NCBI RefSeq assembly: GCF_000092825.1
Contig: NC_014168.1
Coordinates: 1,727,946 to 1,791,945, forward strand
DNA: 64,000 nt
Source: Segniliparus rotundus DSM 44985
GTDB lineage: Bacteria > Actinomycetota > Actinomycetes > Mycobacteriales > Mycobacteriaceae
Direction: 5' to 3'
The translations under genes and the position numbers were made by a program. The number at the start of each line of letters is the position of its first letter. The first letter of the stretch is position 1. Shown one piece after another: positions 23,657-33,697 of the stretch. The notes under the pieces are model-generated. The model saw nothing but the letters and a program-made list of their open reading frames with translations, was not told where the DNA came from and made no database searches.

Positions 23657-24805
23657 ATGCCTATCAACCTCGAACTTTCCAAAGATCTCGAAGCCGCTGT
23701 GCAGAAGGCCCACAAAGTCGCCACGGATGTCTTCCGGCCGATCTCGCGCAAGTACGACATCGCCGAGCACGAGTACCCCTCGGAGCTCGACGCCTTCGGA
23801 GCGGATCCGGTGGCGAAGGAATTGCTCTACCCCGACAGCAACGTCGAGGCCGTGCTGAACATTCTCGAGCTGTGCTGGGGGGATCTCGGCCTGACGCTGA
23901 CCATCCCCGGCAACGGGCTCGGCAACGCGGCGATCGCCGCCGTGGCAACCCCGGAGCAGCTGGAGAAATTCGGCGGCGAGTGGGCCGCGATGGCGATCAC
24001 CGAGCCAGAAGCCGGTTCGGACTCCGCGGCGATCAAGACCACCGCGACGCTCGACGGCGACGAGTACGTCATCAACGGCGAGAAGATCTTCGCCACGGCG
24101 GGGGCTCGCGCGAAGAACATCGTCGTGTGGGCCTCGGTCGACCCGAGCGCAGGGCGCGCGGCGATCAAATCCTTCGTGGTCCCGCGCGACACCCCCGGCG
24201 TGAAGCTGGTCCGCGTCGAGCACAAACTCGGCATCAAAGCCTCTGACACAGCCGCGATCCTCTTCGAGAACGTCCGAGTCCCCAAAGAGAACCTCCTCGG
24301 CTCCCCCGAAGTGAACGTCGAAAAAGGCTTCGCCGGGGTCATGCAGACCTTCGACAACACCCGGCCCATCGTCGCCGCGCAGGCGCTCGGCGTCGCACGG
24401 GCCGCGTTGGAGCAGCTGCGGGAGATCCTGGAAAAGGAAGGCGTCGAGATCAGCTACGACAAGGGCGCGTACAACCAGCAGTCCGCCGCGGCGGACTTCC
24501 TGGCGCTCGAGGCGGACTGGGAAGCGGCGTACCTGCTCACGCTCAAATCGGCATGGCTGATCGACGCGAAGAAGCCCAACTCCAAAGAGGCTTCCATCGC
24601 CAAGGCCAAGGCAGGACGCACCGCGACGGCGGTCACCCTCAAAGCCGTCGAGCTCGCGGGCCTCTACGGCTACTCGCAACAGGCCCTGCTCGAAAAATGG
24701 GCCCGCGACGCGAAGATCACCGACATTTACGAGGGCACCCAGCAAATCCAGCAGCTCATCATTGCGCGGCGCACCCTGAACCTCACTTCCGCGCAGCTCA
24801 AGTGA
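23657..24805 (+). CDS. fadE23: Acyl-CoA dehydrogenase, FadE23 type (first copy)
   Basis: 382 aa. Substrate and FAD motifs include AMAITEPEAGSDSAAIKTTA TLDG, INGEKIFATAG, FVVPRDTPGV and, at the C-terminus, YEGTQQIQQLIIARRTLN, where the Glu of YEGT is the catalytic base position in many family members. A ribosome-binding sequence GAGAGGA precedes the start. It lies 33 bp after fadE24 and 29 bp before its own duplicate, so the three are one operon. The role is beta-oxidation of an unknown acyl chain. Confidence 0.87.
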   Translation: MPINLELSKDLEAAVQKAHKVATDVFRPISRKYDIAEHEYPSELDAFGADPVAKELLYPDSNVEAVLNILELCWGDLGLTLTIPGNGLGNAAIAAVATPEQLEKFGGEWAAMAITEPEAGSDSAAIKTTATLDGDEYVINGEKIFATAGARAKNIVVWASVDPSAGRAAIKSFVVPRDTPGVKLVRVEHKLGIKASDTAAILFENVRVPKENLLGSPEVNVEKGFAGVMQTFDNTRPIVAAQALGVARAALEQLREILEKEGVEISYDKGAYNQQSAAADFLALEADWEAAYLLTLKSAWLIDAKKPNSKEASIAKAKAGRTATAVTLKAVELAGLYGYSQQALLEKWARDAKITDIYEGTQQIQQLIIARRTLNLTSAQLK

Positions 24806-24834
24806 CCCGACGCTCCGAGAAAAGGCTCTAAATC

Positions 24835-26064
24835 ATGGCGATCAACCTCGAACTTCCCAAGAAGTACGAACAATTCCTCACCCTCGCCCACGACTTCGCG
24901 GGCAACTATCTTCGGCCCATCGCGCGCAAATACGACCTCAACGAGCACGCCTACCCTGTCGAGATGGACGTCATCGGCGCCGCGTACGACGCGATGAACG
25001 AGACCAGCAACATGGGCGAGTCGGTGAACACGCAAGCCAAAGACGACGCGGAGGAAACCAAGTCCCCTGACGGCAAAGCGGCGAACAAGAACGGCGCGAA
25101 CCTCAACTCCGTTCTCGCCATGGCCGAGAGCTGCTGGGGCTGCCCAGGGCTGACCTTGACCATTCCCGGCCAGGGCCTGGGCAACTCCGCCATCGCCGCC
25201 GTCGCGGACGCGGACCAATACCGCCGGTTCGGCAAGAAGTGGGCGGCCATGGCGATCACCGAGCCGGGATGCGGCTCGGACTCCGCTGCGATCCGGACCA
25301 CCGCGACGCTCGACGGCGACGAGTACGTCATCAACGGCGAGAAGATCTACGCCACTGCGGGCTCACGGGCCAGCCACATCGTCGTGTGGGCCACCGTGGA
25401 CAAAAGCCTCGGTCGCGCGGCGATCAAATCCTTCGTGGTCCCGCGCGACACCCCGGGGGTGAACCTGATCCGGGTCGAGCACAAACTCGGCATCAGGGCC
25501 TCCGACACCGCCGCCTTGATCTTCGACAATGTCCGAGTGCCGAAAGAGAACCTGCTCGGCTCCCCCGAAGTGAACGTCGAAAAAGGCTTCGCCGGGGTCA
25601 TGCAGACTTTCGACAATACCCGCCCGGTGGTCGCCTCCATGGCGATCGGCGTCGCACGAGGCGCCTTGGAGGACCTTCTGGAAATCCTGACCGAGGCTGG
25701 TGTGGAGATCAGCTACGACAAACCGCCGCATGTGCAGCACGCAGCGGCTGCGGAGTATTTGCGCCTTGAGGCCGAGTACGAGGCCGCCTACCTGCTGACG
25801 CTGAAATCCGCGTGGATGGCGGACAACAAGATGCCGAACTCGCGCGAAGCTTCCATGGCCAAAGCCAAAGCCGGGCGCATGGGCTCGGACGTGACGCTCA
25901 AAGCCATTGAGCTCGCGGGCCTGTACGGCTACTCGCAGCGCGCCTTGCTGGAGAAGTACGGCCGCGACACGAAGATCTTCGACATTTACGAGGGCACCCA
26001 GCAGATCCAACAGTTGATTGTCGCCAGACGCACCCTGAACCTCACGTCCGCAGAGCTGAAATGA
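24835..26064 (+). CDS. Acyl-CoA dehydrogenase, FadE23 type (second, tandem copy)
   Basis: 409 aa, a tandem duplicate of the preceding gene. It shares INLEL at the start, AMAITEP..GSDSAAI, FVVPRDTPGV and YEGTQQIQQLIVARRTLN. It differs by about 27 extra residues after position 45 (MGESVNTQAKDDAEETKSPD ...), a hydrophilic insert that would lie near the substrate-side helices. DNA of the two copies is identical over short tracts (24299-24348 and 25559-25608) while other parts have diverged, which suggests gene conversion. The insert may mark a different chain-length or partner specificity. Confidence 0.85.
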   Translation: MAINLELPKKYEQFLTLAHDFAGNYLRPIARKYDLNEHAYPVEMDVIGAAYDAMNETSNMGESVNTQAKDDAEETKSPDGKAANKNGANLNSVLAMAESCWGCPGLTLTIPGQGLGNSAIAAVADADQYRRFGKKWAAMAITEPGCGSDSAAIRTTATLDGDEYVINGEKIYATAGSRASHIVVWATVDKSLGRAAIKSFVVPRDTPGVNLIRVEHKLGIRASDTAALIFDNVRVPKENLLGSPEVNVEKGFAGVMQTFDNTRPVVASMAIGVARGALEDLLEILTEAGVEISYDKPPHVQHAAAAEYLRLEAEYEAAYLLTLKSAWMADNKMPNSREASMAKAKAGRMGSDVTLKAIELAGLYGYSQRALLEKYGRDTKIFDIYEGTQQIQQLIVARRTLNLTSAELK

Positions 26065-26167
26065 GGCGCCGGAAAAACCTGCCGCTTTGATTTTCGGCAA
26101 CAACCGCAGGAGCATCGACACGACATTTTTCCAGTTCACATTCATATCAATGCAGTGATCCATACGA

Positions 26168-26173
26168 TATAAT
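26168..26173 (+). promoter_or_regulatory. Promoter -10 element for the GlsB-type gene
   Basis: TATAAT, an exact housekeeping -10 hexamer in an AT-rich patch (26140-26180) unusual for this genome. No good -35 is seen at 16-18 bp. Transcription would start near 26180, leaving a ~45-nt leader with AAGGAG (26211-26216) before the ATG. Confidence 0.6.
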
Positions 26174-26224
26174 CGATCTTGCAGCTCGTGGGAAACACGA
26201 GTTCTCAACAAGAAGGAGTCGACC

Positions 26225-26557
26225 ATGTACACCCTTGCCACCGCTCCCCTCGCGAACACGACCCTGCTGGCGAACGAGGTGCTCGCGTCCGCGACAGAGT
26301 ACACGAAGTACGGTTGGATCGGTTACATCATTATCGGCGGCCTCGCTGGTTGGATCGCCAGCAAGTTCCTCGGCACCGACGCCCAGCAAGGTGTCCTGCT
26401 CAACGTCGTTTTCGGTGTGGTCGGCGGCCTCCTCGGCGGCTGGTTGTTGAGCCTGCTCAGCATCGGTGGGACCGGCGGTCTCATTTTCACGTTCGTCACC
26501 GCTCTGATCGGCGCGGTGATCCTCATCTGGATCTGGAAGCTGATTAGCAAGAAATGA
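26225..26557 (+). CDS. GlsB/YeaQ/YmgE-family stress membrane protein
   Basis: 110 aa with three membrane helices: GWIGYIIIGGLAGWIASKFL, GVLLNVVFGVVGGLLGGWLL and GGLIFTFVTALIGAVILIWI WKL. The GlxAGWIA...G.......VVG.vGg..Gg.ll pattern is that of the transglycosylase-associated/GlsB family, small inner membrane proteins induced by stress. It has an N-terminal extension of about 30 residues with Ala/Thr/Leu. It is a single gene with its own strong promoter and a very stable terminator. Confidence 0.85.
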   Translation: MYTLATAPLANTTLLANEVLASATEYTKYGWIGYIIIGGLAGWIASKFLGTDAQQGVLLNVVFGVVGGLLGGWLLSLLSIGGTGGLIFTFVTALIGAVILIWIWKLISKK

Positions 26558-26608
26558 TTTTTCGGCTTGGTGAAAGACGCTCTCGAAGCCTCTCTCACCA
26601 GAGCTGAG

Positions 26609-26661
26609 AACGAGTCCGGCCGGGTGGTCTGCGCGCAGACCACCCGGCCGGACTCGTTTTT
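26609..26661. terminator. 50-bp palindromic bidirectional terminator
   Basis: 26609-26658 is a perfect palindrome (left arm begins AACGAGTCCGGCCGGGTGGT) followed by further T residues, and mirrored by AA on the left. It lies between the convergent GlsB-type gene and proB and should stop transcription from both sides. Confidence 0.85.
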
Positions 26662-26679
26662 GCGACAAGAAATTTAAAT

Positions 26680-27792
26680 TTAAAAGGGGACCACGTCGTC
26701 CACATGGACCACGGGCTTGGCGAGTTCGGCGCGTCCGGCAAGAGCTTCGCTGAGGTCGACTGCGCCATACGCCGCCACCCCGCGGGCGACCTGCTGACCG
26801 TGCTGATCGGCGAACACGACCACGTCTCCTGCCCGGAACTCCCCCACCGCCCTTTTGACGCCGGCGATGAGCAGGGATCTTCGGTCGGTTGCGACAGCGC
26901 GGACCGCGCCGTCGTCCAGGAACAGCGATCCTGCTGGCTCGGCGGCGTGCCGGATCCAGAACTTGCGCGCCGACAATCTCTGCGCGCGCGGCGCGAAAGC
27001 TGTGCCGCTGCGCCCTTCGAGCAATGCCTCCGCGGCCCGCTCCGCCGAAGTGACGAGCACCGGGACCCCGGCGTCCGCGGCCATTCGGGCCGCGCGAAGC
27101 TTGCTGGCCATCCCGCCGGTGCCCAAGCCGCTGCCGCCTTTGGCAGTCACTCCGTCAAGGTCGGCCTCGGACGCGACCACGTCGAGCCGCACAGCTCCTT
27201 GCTCTTGCGGATTGCGGTCGTACACCCCGTCCACGTCGGAGAGCAGCACCAGCGCCTCAGCCCCGACCAGATGCGCGACCAACGCCGCGACGCGGTCGTT
27301 GTCGCCGAGCCGCACTGTCGCCGTGGAAACAACGTCGTTCTCATTGATCACCGGGACCGCGCCGAGCGCGATCAGCCGGTGCAATGTGCGCTGCGCGTTC
27401 GCGTTGTGCTCACGGATCGAGAAGTCGTGCACCGAGAGCAGCACCTGGCCGACGACTTTCCCGTAGCGGGCGAACGAAGCGCCCCAGGCAAGGGCCAATG
27501 CGGATTGCCCCACGCTCGCGGCGGCGCGCTGGGTGAGATGGTCCTGCGGGCGGCGAGGCAGCCCGAGCGGCGCGAGTCCTGCTGCCACTGCCCCAGAGCT
27601 GACGACGAGAACTTTTCCTCCGGCTTCGATCCGTCCGGCGATCACGTCGACCAGGGAGTCGAGCTTCACGGTGTCCACCCCGACCCCGGCCCCGGTGAAG
27701 GCGGAGGAACCGATCTTCACAACCAGGATCCGAGCGCTGCGAACCTGCTCGCGAACAGCGGCGGAGGCTGCCGCCGCGTCCAGCGTGTTCAC
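26680..27792 (-). CDS. proB: Glutamate 5-kinase
   Basis: 370 aa from a GTG. The amino-acid kinase domain (about 1-260) carries [59 protein letters not shown] and [22 protein letters not shown]-terminal PUA domain (about 280-365) follows, as in full-length ProB. It phosphorylates glutamate in the first step of proline synthesis and is normally inhibited by proline. The GTG overlaps the obg stop (GTGA), so the two genes are translationally coupled. Confidence 0.96.
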   Translation of the reverse strand: MNTLDAAAASAAVREQVRSARILVVKIGSSAFTGAGVGVDTVKLDSLVDVIAGRIEAGGKVLVVSSGAVAAGLAPLGLPRRPQDHLTQRAAASVGQSALALAWGASFARYGKVVGQVLLSVHDFSIREHNANAQRTLHRLIALGAVPVINENDVVSTATVRLGDNDRVAALVAHLVGAEALVLLSDVDGVYDRNPQEQGAVRLDVVASEADLDGVTAKGGSGLGTGGMASKLRAARMAADAGVPVLVTSAERAAEALLEGRSGTAFAPRAQRLSARKFWIRHAAEPAGSLFLDDGAVRAVATDRRSLLIAGVKRAVGEFRAGDVVVFADQHGQQVARGVAAYGAVDLSEALAGRAELAKPVVHVDDVVPF

Positions 27793-29297
27793 TCTGGCAG
27801 CTCCTCGTCGTCTTCCTCAATGTCGTCGGGCAGCTCGTCGATCCACAGCTCGTCCTCTGGCGCTTCCAAACTCCGCTGCGCTTCGCCGACCCTGGTGTCC
27901 ATGCCGCGCGACCCGTGTCTGCGCGAGGAAAGCCGTGGCTCCCACCCGAAGACGACTTGGCCAATGCGCACATCCGCGCCTGGTTCCGCGCCGAGCTTGG
28001 CGAGCTTTTCCTCGACGCCGAGCTTGGCGAGCCGGTCGGCGAGGTAGCCGATAGCTTCTTCGTTGTCGAATTGGGTCTGCCGGACCCAACGTTCGGGCCG
28101 CGCCCCGGTGACGAGGAAACCGCCGGCGTTCTCGGGGTCGGGTCGGACCTCGAACTTGGACTCGTCGATTGGTTTCGGCCGAATGATCTGACGTTTGGGC
28201 TCCACGTCCGCCATGCGCGCCCGATGCCGCTCGACCAAGTCGGCCAAAGCGAAGGTCAAGGCGCGCAACCCTTCGCCGCTCACGGCGGAAACCTTGAAAA
28301 CCTTCGGCGCCCGCGGCTCGGCCCAAGGCTCGGGCTCGGCTTCCTCGCCGTCGCGCAGCTTCAGAGCGAGCTCGTCGGACACCATGTCAGCGAGATCGGC
28401 CCCGTCCGGAACGTCGACCTTGTTGAGCACCGCGATGCGCGGGCGGCGCAACAGATCCCCCAGGCCGAGGTCGGCGGCCAACGCGGGCTGATACGCGGCG
28501 AGCTCTTTCTCCACCGCCTCGAAATCTGACACCGGGTCTCGCCCCGAGTCCAGCGTCGCGCAGTCCAGAACATGCACTAACACAGCGCAGCGGTCCACAT
28601 GGCGCAAGAAGTCGAGACCAAGGCCTTTGCCCTGCGCAGCACCAGGGATCAAGCCCGGCACGTCGGCGACCGTGAACGTGGTGTCCCCGGAGGACACCAC
28701 GCCGAGGTTCGGGGCCAACGTGGTGAACGGGTAGTCGGCGATCTTGGGCTTTGCGGCCGAGAGCGCCCCGATCAGAGAGGATTTGCCAGCGTTGGGGTAG
28801 CCGATCAGACCGACATCGGCCACCGAACGCAGCTCGAGCGTCAGATCTTTGGTTTCGCCTTCTTCCCCGAGGAGGGCGAAACCGGGCGCTTTGCGCGCTT
28901 TCGAGACCAACGCCGCGTTGCCGAGACCGCCGCGCCCGCCTTGCGCCACAACGAACCTGGTTCCCTCGCCGGTGAGGTCGGCGAGGAGTTCGCCTTGCTC
29001 GTCGAAAACAACTGTGCCCGAAGGAACGGACAAAACGAGGTCTTCGCCTCGGGCTCCGTTGCGGTTCGCCCCCATGCCCATCTTGCCGTCGGAGGCTTTG
29101 ATGTGCGGATGGAAGTGGAAATCGAGCAGTGTGTGGGCCTGAGAGGAGACCTCGAACACCACCGAACCGCCGTGGCCGCCGTTCCCGCCGTCCGGGCCGC
29201 CGAGCGGTTTGAACTTCTCGCGATGGACCGAGCAGCAACCGTGGCCGCCTGATCCGGCGCTCACATGCACCACGACGCGGTCGACAAAACGCGCCAT
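27789..29297 (-). CDS. obg: Obg family GTPase
   Basis: 502 aa. The glycine-rich Obg domain (1-158) includes [30 protein letters not shown]; the G domain has [37 protein letters not shown] and LNKVDVPDG; a C-terminal OCT domain with a long acidic tail ([20 protein letters not shown]) follows. It acts in late large-subunit assembly and stress control. It follows rplU and rpmA, 10 bp after rpmA, in the conserved order. Confidence 0.97.
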   Translation of the reverse strand: MARFVDRVVVHVSAGSGGHGCCSVHREKFKPLGGPDGGNGGHGGSVVFEVSSQAHTLLDFHFHPHIKASDGKMGMGANRNGARGEDLVLSVPSGTVVFDEQGELLADLTGEGTRFVVAQGGRGGLGNAALVSKARKAPGFALLGEEGETKDLTLELRSVADVGLIGYPNAGKSSLIGALSAAKPKIADYPFTTLAPNLGVVSSGDTTFTVADVPGLIPGAAQGKGLGLDFLRHVDRCAVLVHVLDCATLDSGRDPVSDFEAVEKELAAYQPALAADLGLGDLLRRPRIAVLNKVDVPDGADLADMVSDELALKLRDGEEAEPEPWAEPRAPKVFKVSAVSGEGLRALTFALADLVERHRARMADVEPKRQIIRPKPIDESKFEVRPDPENAGGFLVTGARPERWVRQTQFDNEEAIGYLADRLAKLGVEEKLAKLGAEPGADVRIGQVVFGWEPRLSSRRHGSRGMDTRVGEAQRSLEAPEDELWIDELPDDIEEDDEELPE

Positions 29298-29306
29298 GGG
29301 GGAGCC

Positions 29307-29573
29307 TTACGCTTCGACTGCCTCGGCGGATTCGATGTTCACTGTCTTGCGGCCACGCTTGGAGCCGAACAAGACTTTGCCCGCGACAAGGGCGAACAAT
29401 GTGTCGTCGCCGCCGCGGCCGACGCCGTCGCCAGGGTGGAAATGGGTGCCGCGCTGGCGGACGATGATCTCGCCCGCGTTCACGAGCTGGCCGCCGAACC
29501 GCTTCACACCAAGCCGCTGGGCGTTGGAGTCGCGGCCGTTGCGCGAGCTGGACGCGCCTTTCTTATGTGCCAT
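29307..29573 (-). CDS. rpmA: 50S ribosomal protein L27
   Basis: 88 aa beginning [29 protein letters not shown], typical of bL27, whose N-terminal tail reaches the peptidyl-transferase centre. No N-terminal cleavage extension of the Firmicutes type is present. Co-directional with rplU 52 bp upstream and obg 10 bp downstream. Confidence 0.98.
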   Translation of the reverse strand: MAHKKGASSSRNGRDSNAQRLGVKRFGGQLVNAGEIIVRQRGTHFHPGDGVGRGGDDTLFALVAGKVLFGSKRGRKTVNIESAEAVEA

Positions 29574-29624
29574 GAGCCTTCTGTCCTCTCGTCAGTCTTC
29601 TGCCTGCGCCCTGCTCAGCGCAGT

Positions 29625-29936
29625 TCAGGCGATGCCGGTCACCTTGAGCACCGTCAGCGGCTGACGGTGTCCCTGCCGCCGATGGTATCCGGTCTTGTTC
29701 TTGAAGTGGTGGATGCGGATCTTCGGGCCCTTGGTGTGCTCCACGAGCTCGGCGGTCACTTTCGCCTTGGCCAGCGCGTCCGCCTTCGTGGTGACGGTGG
29801 AGCCGCTGGCGATGAGCACCGGGGTGAGCGCGATGGCGTCGCCCGGCTCGCCGTCGAGCTTCTCCACGCTCACCACGTCGCCAACAGCGACTTTGTACTG
29901 CTTGCCGCCAGTCTTCACAACCGCGTAAGTGCCCAT
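29625..29936 (-). CDS. rplU: 50S ribosomal protein L21
   Basis: 103 aa, [20 protein letters not shown], with the C-terminal [24 protein letters not shown] that contacts 23S rRNA. First gene of the rplU-rpmA-obg-proB operon; the region to 30105 holds its leader and promoter. Confidence 0.98.
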   Translation of the reverse strand: MGTYAVVKTGGKQYKVAVGDVVSVEKLDGEPGDAIALTPVLIASGSTVTTKADALAKAKVTAELVEHTKGPKIRIHHFKNKTGYHRRQGHRQPLTVLKVTGIA

Positions 29937-30104
29937 GTTCTCACATTCCTCAAAGCTTGCCCAGGTTTTGCCTGCGGGGTTTTCGACCCAGAGAGCAGGT
30001 CAGAAACAACTGATCGATTCTACGGGAGGTCCGCGCCGAGAGTCAACTTGGCGCGCTGGGGCCGCGCCCAGCGCGCCAAGAGCCTCGTCTGTTCCAATGT
30101 TCTC

Positions 30105-31193
30105 ATGGGCGCCACCCCGGAACACACCAAGGTCGTCGTCATCGGCGCGGGCCAGGCTGGCCTGTCCGCGGGATACTTCCTCCGCAAGAAGGGCCTCGAA
30201 CCTGGCTCCGGGTTCGTCATCCTCGACCACGCGCCCCGGCCCGGGGGCGCGTGGCAGCACCGCTGGCCGAGCCTGACGTTGCGCACCGCCAACGCGGTGC
30301 ACGACCTGCCTGGCTTCCCGTTCGACCATTCGCAGCAAGAAAGACAGGCGGCCACTGCGGTCCCGGCGTACTACGCGGCATACGAACGCCGGTTCGAGCT
30401 GGACGTGCGCAGGCCCGCCCACGTCCGGGCAGTGGCGCGCGAAGGCAGCGGCTTCCTGGTCCGCGCCGACGTGGGCGAGTTCGCCTGTGCGGGAGTCGTC
30501 AACGCGACCGGGACGTGGGAGAAACCGTTCTGGCCGCGCTACCCGGGCGCGGACCTGTTCCACGGCAGGCAGCTGCACGCCCACGACTACCGCGCGCCCG
30601 ACGAGTTCGCCGGACAGCATGTCCTGGTGGTCGGCGCGGGCGTGTCCGGCGTGAACATCCTCGTCGAAGTCTCGCGCCTCGCCCGCACGACGTGGGCCAC
30701 ACGCCGCGCCCCGGTCTTCCGGGACGGCCCTTTCACGCCGGAGCTCGGCCGGGCCGCCGTCGCATTGGTCGAGGACCGAGTGCGCCGCGGGCTGGTTCCT
30801 GGGTCGGTCGTCGGCTTCACCGGCCTCGTGTGGACTCCGCAACTGCGGGAGGCCGAAGCGCGCGGCGTCCTGGAACGTCTGCCCATGTTCCAGCGCCTCA
30901 CGCCGTCTGGCGCGCAATGGGAGGACTGCACAAGGGTGGATGTGGACGTGATCCTCTGGTGCACGGGCTTCCGCGCCAACCTCGGCCACCTCGCGCCGCT
31001 GGGGCTGCGCTCCCCTGGCGGCGGGATTGCTCTGACCGGCAGGCTCGCGACACAGGTGGCGGCGGAACCGAGGGTGCACCTGATCGGCTACGGCCCGTCC
31101 GCGAGCACGATCGGAGCCAACCGCGCCGGTCGGGCCGCCGTCGCCGAACTGTTGGAAACGATCAATGCCGCGGACGCGCGGCCGAGCTCATAA
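30105..31193 (+). CDS. FAD/NAD(P)-binding flavoprotein monooxygenase-like
   Basis: 362 aa from ATG 30105. Two Rossmann motifs are present: VVVIGAGQAGLSAGYFLRKK near the N-terminus (FAD) and VLVVGAGVSGVNILVEVSRL near 180 (NADPH). Also GGAWQHRWPSLTLRTANAVH and DVILWCTGFRANLGHLAPLG , a late ATG-type motif. This layout fits class B flavin monooxygenases or the related putative thioredoxin-reductase-like oxidoreductases; the full Baeyer-Villiger fingerprint is not evident, so substrate is unknown. It is transcribed alone, divergent from rplU and convergent with rne (20 bp between stops). Confidence 0.8.
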   Translation: MGATPEHTKVVVIGAGQAGLSAGYFLRKKGLEPGSGFVILDHAPRPGGAWQHRWPSLTLRTANAVHDLPGFPFDHSQQERQAATAVPAYYAAYERRFELDVRRPAHVRAVAREGSGFLVRADVGEFACAGVVNATGTWEKPFWPRYPGADLFHGRQLHAHDYRAPDEFAGQHVLVVGAGVSGVNILVEVSRLARTTWATRRAPVFRDGPFTPELGRAAVALVEDRVRRGLVPGSVVGFTGLVWTPQLREAEARGVLERLPMFQRLTPSGAQWEDCTRVDVDVILWCTGFRANLGHLAPLGLRSPGGGIALTGRLATQVAAEPRVHLIGYGPSASTIGANRAGRAAVAELLETINAADARPSS

Positions 31194-31213
31194 GCCGCGA
31201 CGCGCGGCGAGGC

Positions 31214-33697
31214 TCACACAGCCGCGTCTTCAGACACCGTCGCGCCGTCAGACGCCGTCGCGCCGTCAGACGCCGCGGCTTCATCGGACTGGGGGGTCTC
31301 CGACTGCGCCGCCATGGCGCGGAACATCGGATGCTCACCGTGATGGGCGAGGACCTTCGGCACGGGAACCTGCGATTGGGCGGCGTTGTTGTTCGAGCCG
31401 CCGCCTCGGGAGCGCCGCCCGCGGCCCGATCCGGAATCGTGGCGGTTCTCGTCGGGAAGTTCCGTGCCCAGAGGATCGGAGTGCACGACAACGCCTCGGC
31501 CCTCGCAATGCGAGCACTTGTTGGAGAACGCCTCCAGCAGCCCGGTGCCGATACGCTTGCGGGTCATCTGGACAAGGCCGAGAGAGGTGACCTCGGAGAC
31601 TTGATGGCGCGTGCGGTCCCGCGCGAGGCATTCGGTGAGCCTGCGCAGCACGAGCTCGCGATTGGACTCCAGCACCATGTCGATGAAGTCGACGACGATG
31701 ATCCCGCCGATGTCGCGCAGCCGGAGCTGGCGCACAATCTCCTCAGCGGCTTCAAGGTTGTTCCGGGTGACGGTCTCCTCGAGGTTGCCGCCGGAGCCGA
31801 CGAACTTGCCGGTGTTCACGTCGACCACGGTCATCGCCTCAGTGCGGTCGATGACCAGGGTGCCGCCCGAGGGCAACCAGACCTTGCGGCCCAGCGCCTT
31901 GGCCAACTGCTCGTCCACGCGGTACGCGGAGAAGACGTCCTGGCCGTCTTCGGCCGGCTCGAAACGCTCAAGGCGCTCCCCGAGCTCGGGCGCAATGGCC
32001 GAAAGGTACTCCTGCACCACCTCGTACGGGCCTTCGCCCTGGACGACGAGTCTGGCGAAATCCTCGTTGAACACGTCGCGGATCAGTTTGACCAGCAGGT
32101 CCGGCTCCCGATACAACGAGCGAGGGCCGCCGCCTTGGGCTTTGGCCTCCTCGGCAAGCTGCTGGATGCGCTGCCACTGCTCGGCGAGGCGGGTGACGTC
32201 CTCCGTGAGATGCTCGGCGGACACGCCCTCAGAGGCGGTGCGGACGATGACGCCCGCGTCCTCGGGGACGATGCCGGAAAGTATTTCGCGCAAGCGGTTG
32301 CGCTCGGTGTCCGGCAGCTTTCGGCTGATCCCCTTGGCCGAGGCCCCCGGCACGAACACCAGATACCTGCCCGCAAGGGCGATCTGGGTTGTCAGACGCG
32401 CGCCCTTATGGCCCACGGGGTCCTTGTTCACCTGCACGAGCAGGTAGTCGCCTGGTTTGATCGCGTGCTCGATCTTGCGGGCGTCGCCGCCGAGGCCGAC
32501 GCCTTCCCAGTTCACTTCGCCCGCGTACAAAACGGCGTTGTTGCCCCGGCCGATGTCGACGAACGCGGCTTCCATCGAGGGCAGCACGTTCTGGACCCGG
32601 CCCAGGTAGATGTTGCCGACCATGGAGGCCGACGCGGAGGTGGTCACGAAGTGCTCGACGAGGATGTTGTCCTCCAACACGCCGATCTGCGTGTACTTCC
32701 CGCCGGGGCTGCCGTCGGGGTTGACTTGGCGCTCGCGGACCACCATGACTCTTTCCACGGCCTCGCGGCGGGCGAGGAATTCGGATTCGGAAAGAATGAC
32801 TGATCGGCGCCTGCCCCAGTCGCGGCCTTCGCGGCGGCGCTGGCGCTTCGCCTCAAGCCGGGTCGAGCCGGAGATGCCTTGGACCTCGTCCCTGTCCTTG
32901 TCTTTGGAGCGGCCGGAGCGCTCGCGCACGACGGTGTTCGGCGGGTCGTCCTCGTTCTCGCCTCCGCCTCGCCGCCTGCGCCGACGACGCTTCGCGGACG
33001 ACGACAGCTCGCCCGCCTCCCCGTCCTCCGCGGCTGGCTCGGCTTCGGCCTGGTGCTCGGCTTCGGGCTCCGACTCGGCGGGCTCGCCGCTCTGGTCGTC
33101 ATGGTCCTGCGCTTCCGAGCCGCGGCCTCGGCCTCGGCCTCGTCTGCCCCGACGACGGCGGCGGCTGCTCTTGTCATCGGCGTCGTCGTCCGAATCGCTT
33201 TCGGCTTCTTCTTTCGCCTTGGCCTCTTCGGCTTTGGCTTCTTTCGCCTTGGCTTCTTTCACCTTGGCGGAATGAGGGGCCTTGGCCTCTTTTGCCGTCA
33301 CCGGATCGGGCTCTTGCGCCAAGTCCGGCAAGGCGTTGTTCGGCTCGAGGAAAAGCGGTGTCGAACCAGCCAGCTCCAGTTGGGCGACGGGCGGCTCCAC
33401 GTCGCGCTCCTGCGCCTTGGGCGGCGTCGGCTCGAGGGTCTGCTGCGCGGCGGGCCCCGCGGCAAGAGCGGGGGGCTCGGCGGGTTCCGCAGTCTCCTGC
33501 GGGTTGGCCAATGCCTCCCGGACCTGGGTCGCGACAGTCTCGTCAATGCTCGACTGAGGACCGCGGACGGTGACGCCGAATTCAGAAAGTTTGGTCAGAA
33601 CTTGTCGGGAAGTCACCCCGAGCAGGCGTCCAAGGGCATGGACCCTAATTTTTCCCTGCGGCGCAGATTCGTCAATGGGCGGCAGCTCTTCAGCCAC
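31214..33697 (-). CDS. rne: Ribonuclease E/G
   Basis: 827 aa. N-terminal ~60 residues (KIRVHALGRLLGVTSRQVLT KLSEFGVTVRG) resemble the IF2 N-terminal helical domain, followed by a long low-complexity region rich in Glu, Lys, Ala and Arg (KEAKAKEAKAEEAKAKEE; RRRRGRRGRGRGRG). The catalytic core starts near 330 with an S1 domain (GNIYLGRVQNVLPSMEAAFV DIG), the DNase I-like part with DVNTGKFVG and VVDFIDM holding the metal-binding Asp residues, and a zinc link CSHCEGRG. It starts decay of most mRNAs and processes rRNA. The flexible N-terminal arm is a feature of actinobacterial RNase E. It ends in short tandem repeats (SDGATA/SDGATV). Confidence 0.95.
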   Translation of the reverse strand: MAEELPPIDESAPQGKIRVHALGRLLGVTSRQVLTKLSEFGVTVRGPQSSIDETVATQVREALANPQETAEPAEPPALAAGPAAQQTLEPTPPKAQERDVEPPVAQLELAGSTPLFLEPNNALPDLAQEPDPVTAKEAKAPHSAKVKEAKAKEAKAEEAKAKEEAESDSDDDADDKSSRRRRRGRRGRGRGRGSEAQDHDDQSGEPAESEPEAEHQAEAEPAAEDGEAGELSSSAKRRRRRRRGGGENEDDPPNTVVRERSGRSKDKDRDEVQGISGSTRLEAKRQRRREGRDWGRRRSVILSESEFLARREAVERVMVVRERQVNPDGSPGGKYTQIGVLEDNILVEHFVTTSASASMVGNIYLGRVQNVLPSMEAAFVDIGRGNNAVLYAGEVNWEGVGLGGDARKIEHAIKPGDYLLVQVNKDPVGHKGARLTTQIALAGRYLVFVPGASAKGISRKLPDTERNRLREILSGIVPEDAGVIVRTASEGVSAEHLTEDVTRLAEQWQRIQQLAEEAKAQGGGPRSLYREPDLLVKLIRDVFNEDFARLVVQGEGPYEVVQEYLSAIAPELGERLERFEPAEDGQDVFSAYRVDEQLAKALGRKVWLPSGGTLVIDRTEAMTVVDVNTGKFVGSGGNLEETVTRNNLEAAEEIVRQLRLRDIGGIIVVDFIDMVLESNRELVLRRLTECLARDRTRHQVSEVTSLGLVQMTRKRIGTGLLEAFSNKCSHCEGRGVVVHSDPLGTELPDENRHDSGSGRGRRSRGGGSNNNAAQSQVPVPKVLAHHGEHPMFRAMAAQSETPQSDEAAASDGATASDGATVSEDAAV
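31231..31275. repeat. 18-bp tandem repeat at the 3' end of rne
   Basis: Two and a half copies of an 18-base unit (CAGACGCCGTCGCGCCGT with one change in the first) encode the repeated SDGATA/SDGATV residues at the RNase E C-terminus. Slipped-strand length variation is likely but should be neutral in this disordered tail. Confidence 0.7.

Noticed and set aside
30105-31193. Baeyer-Villiger monooxygenase
   Set aside because: The two Rossmann motifs fit, but the full fingerprint between them was not seen, so only a general flavoprotein call is made.
30251-32803. 850-codon plus-strand frame across the flavoprotein and rne
   Set aside because: It runs through two well-identified genes in other frames and shows no domain of its own.
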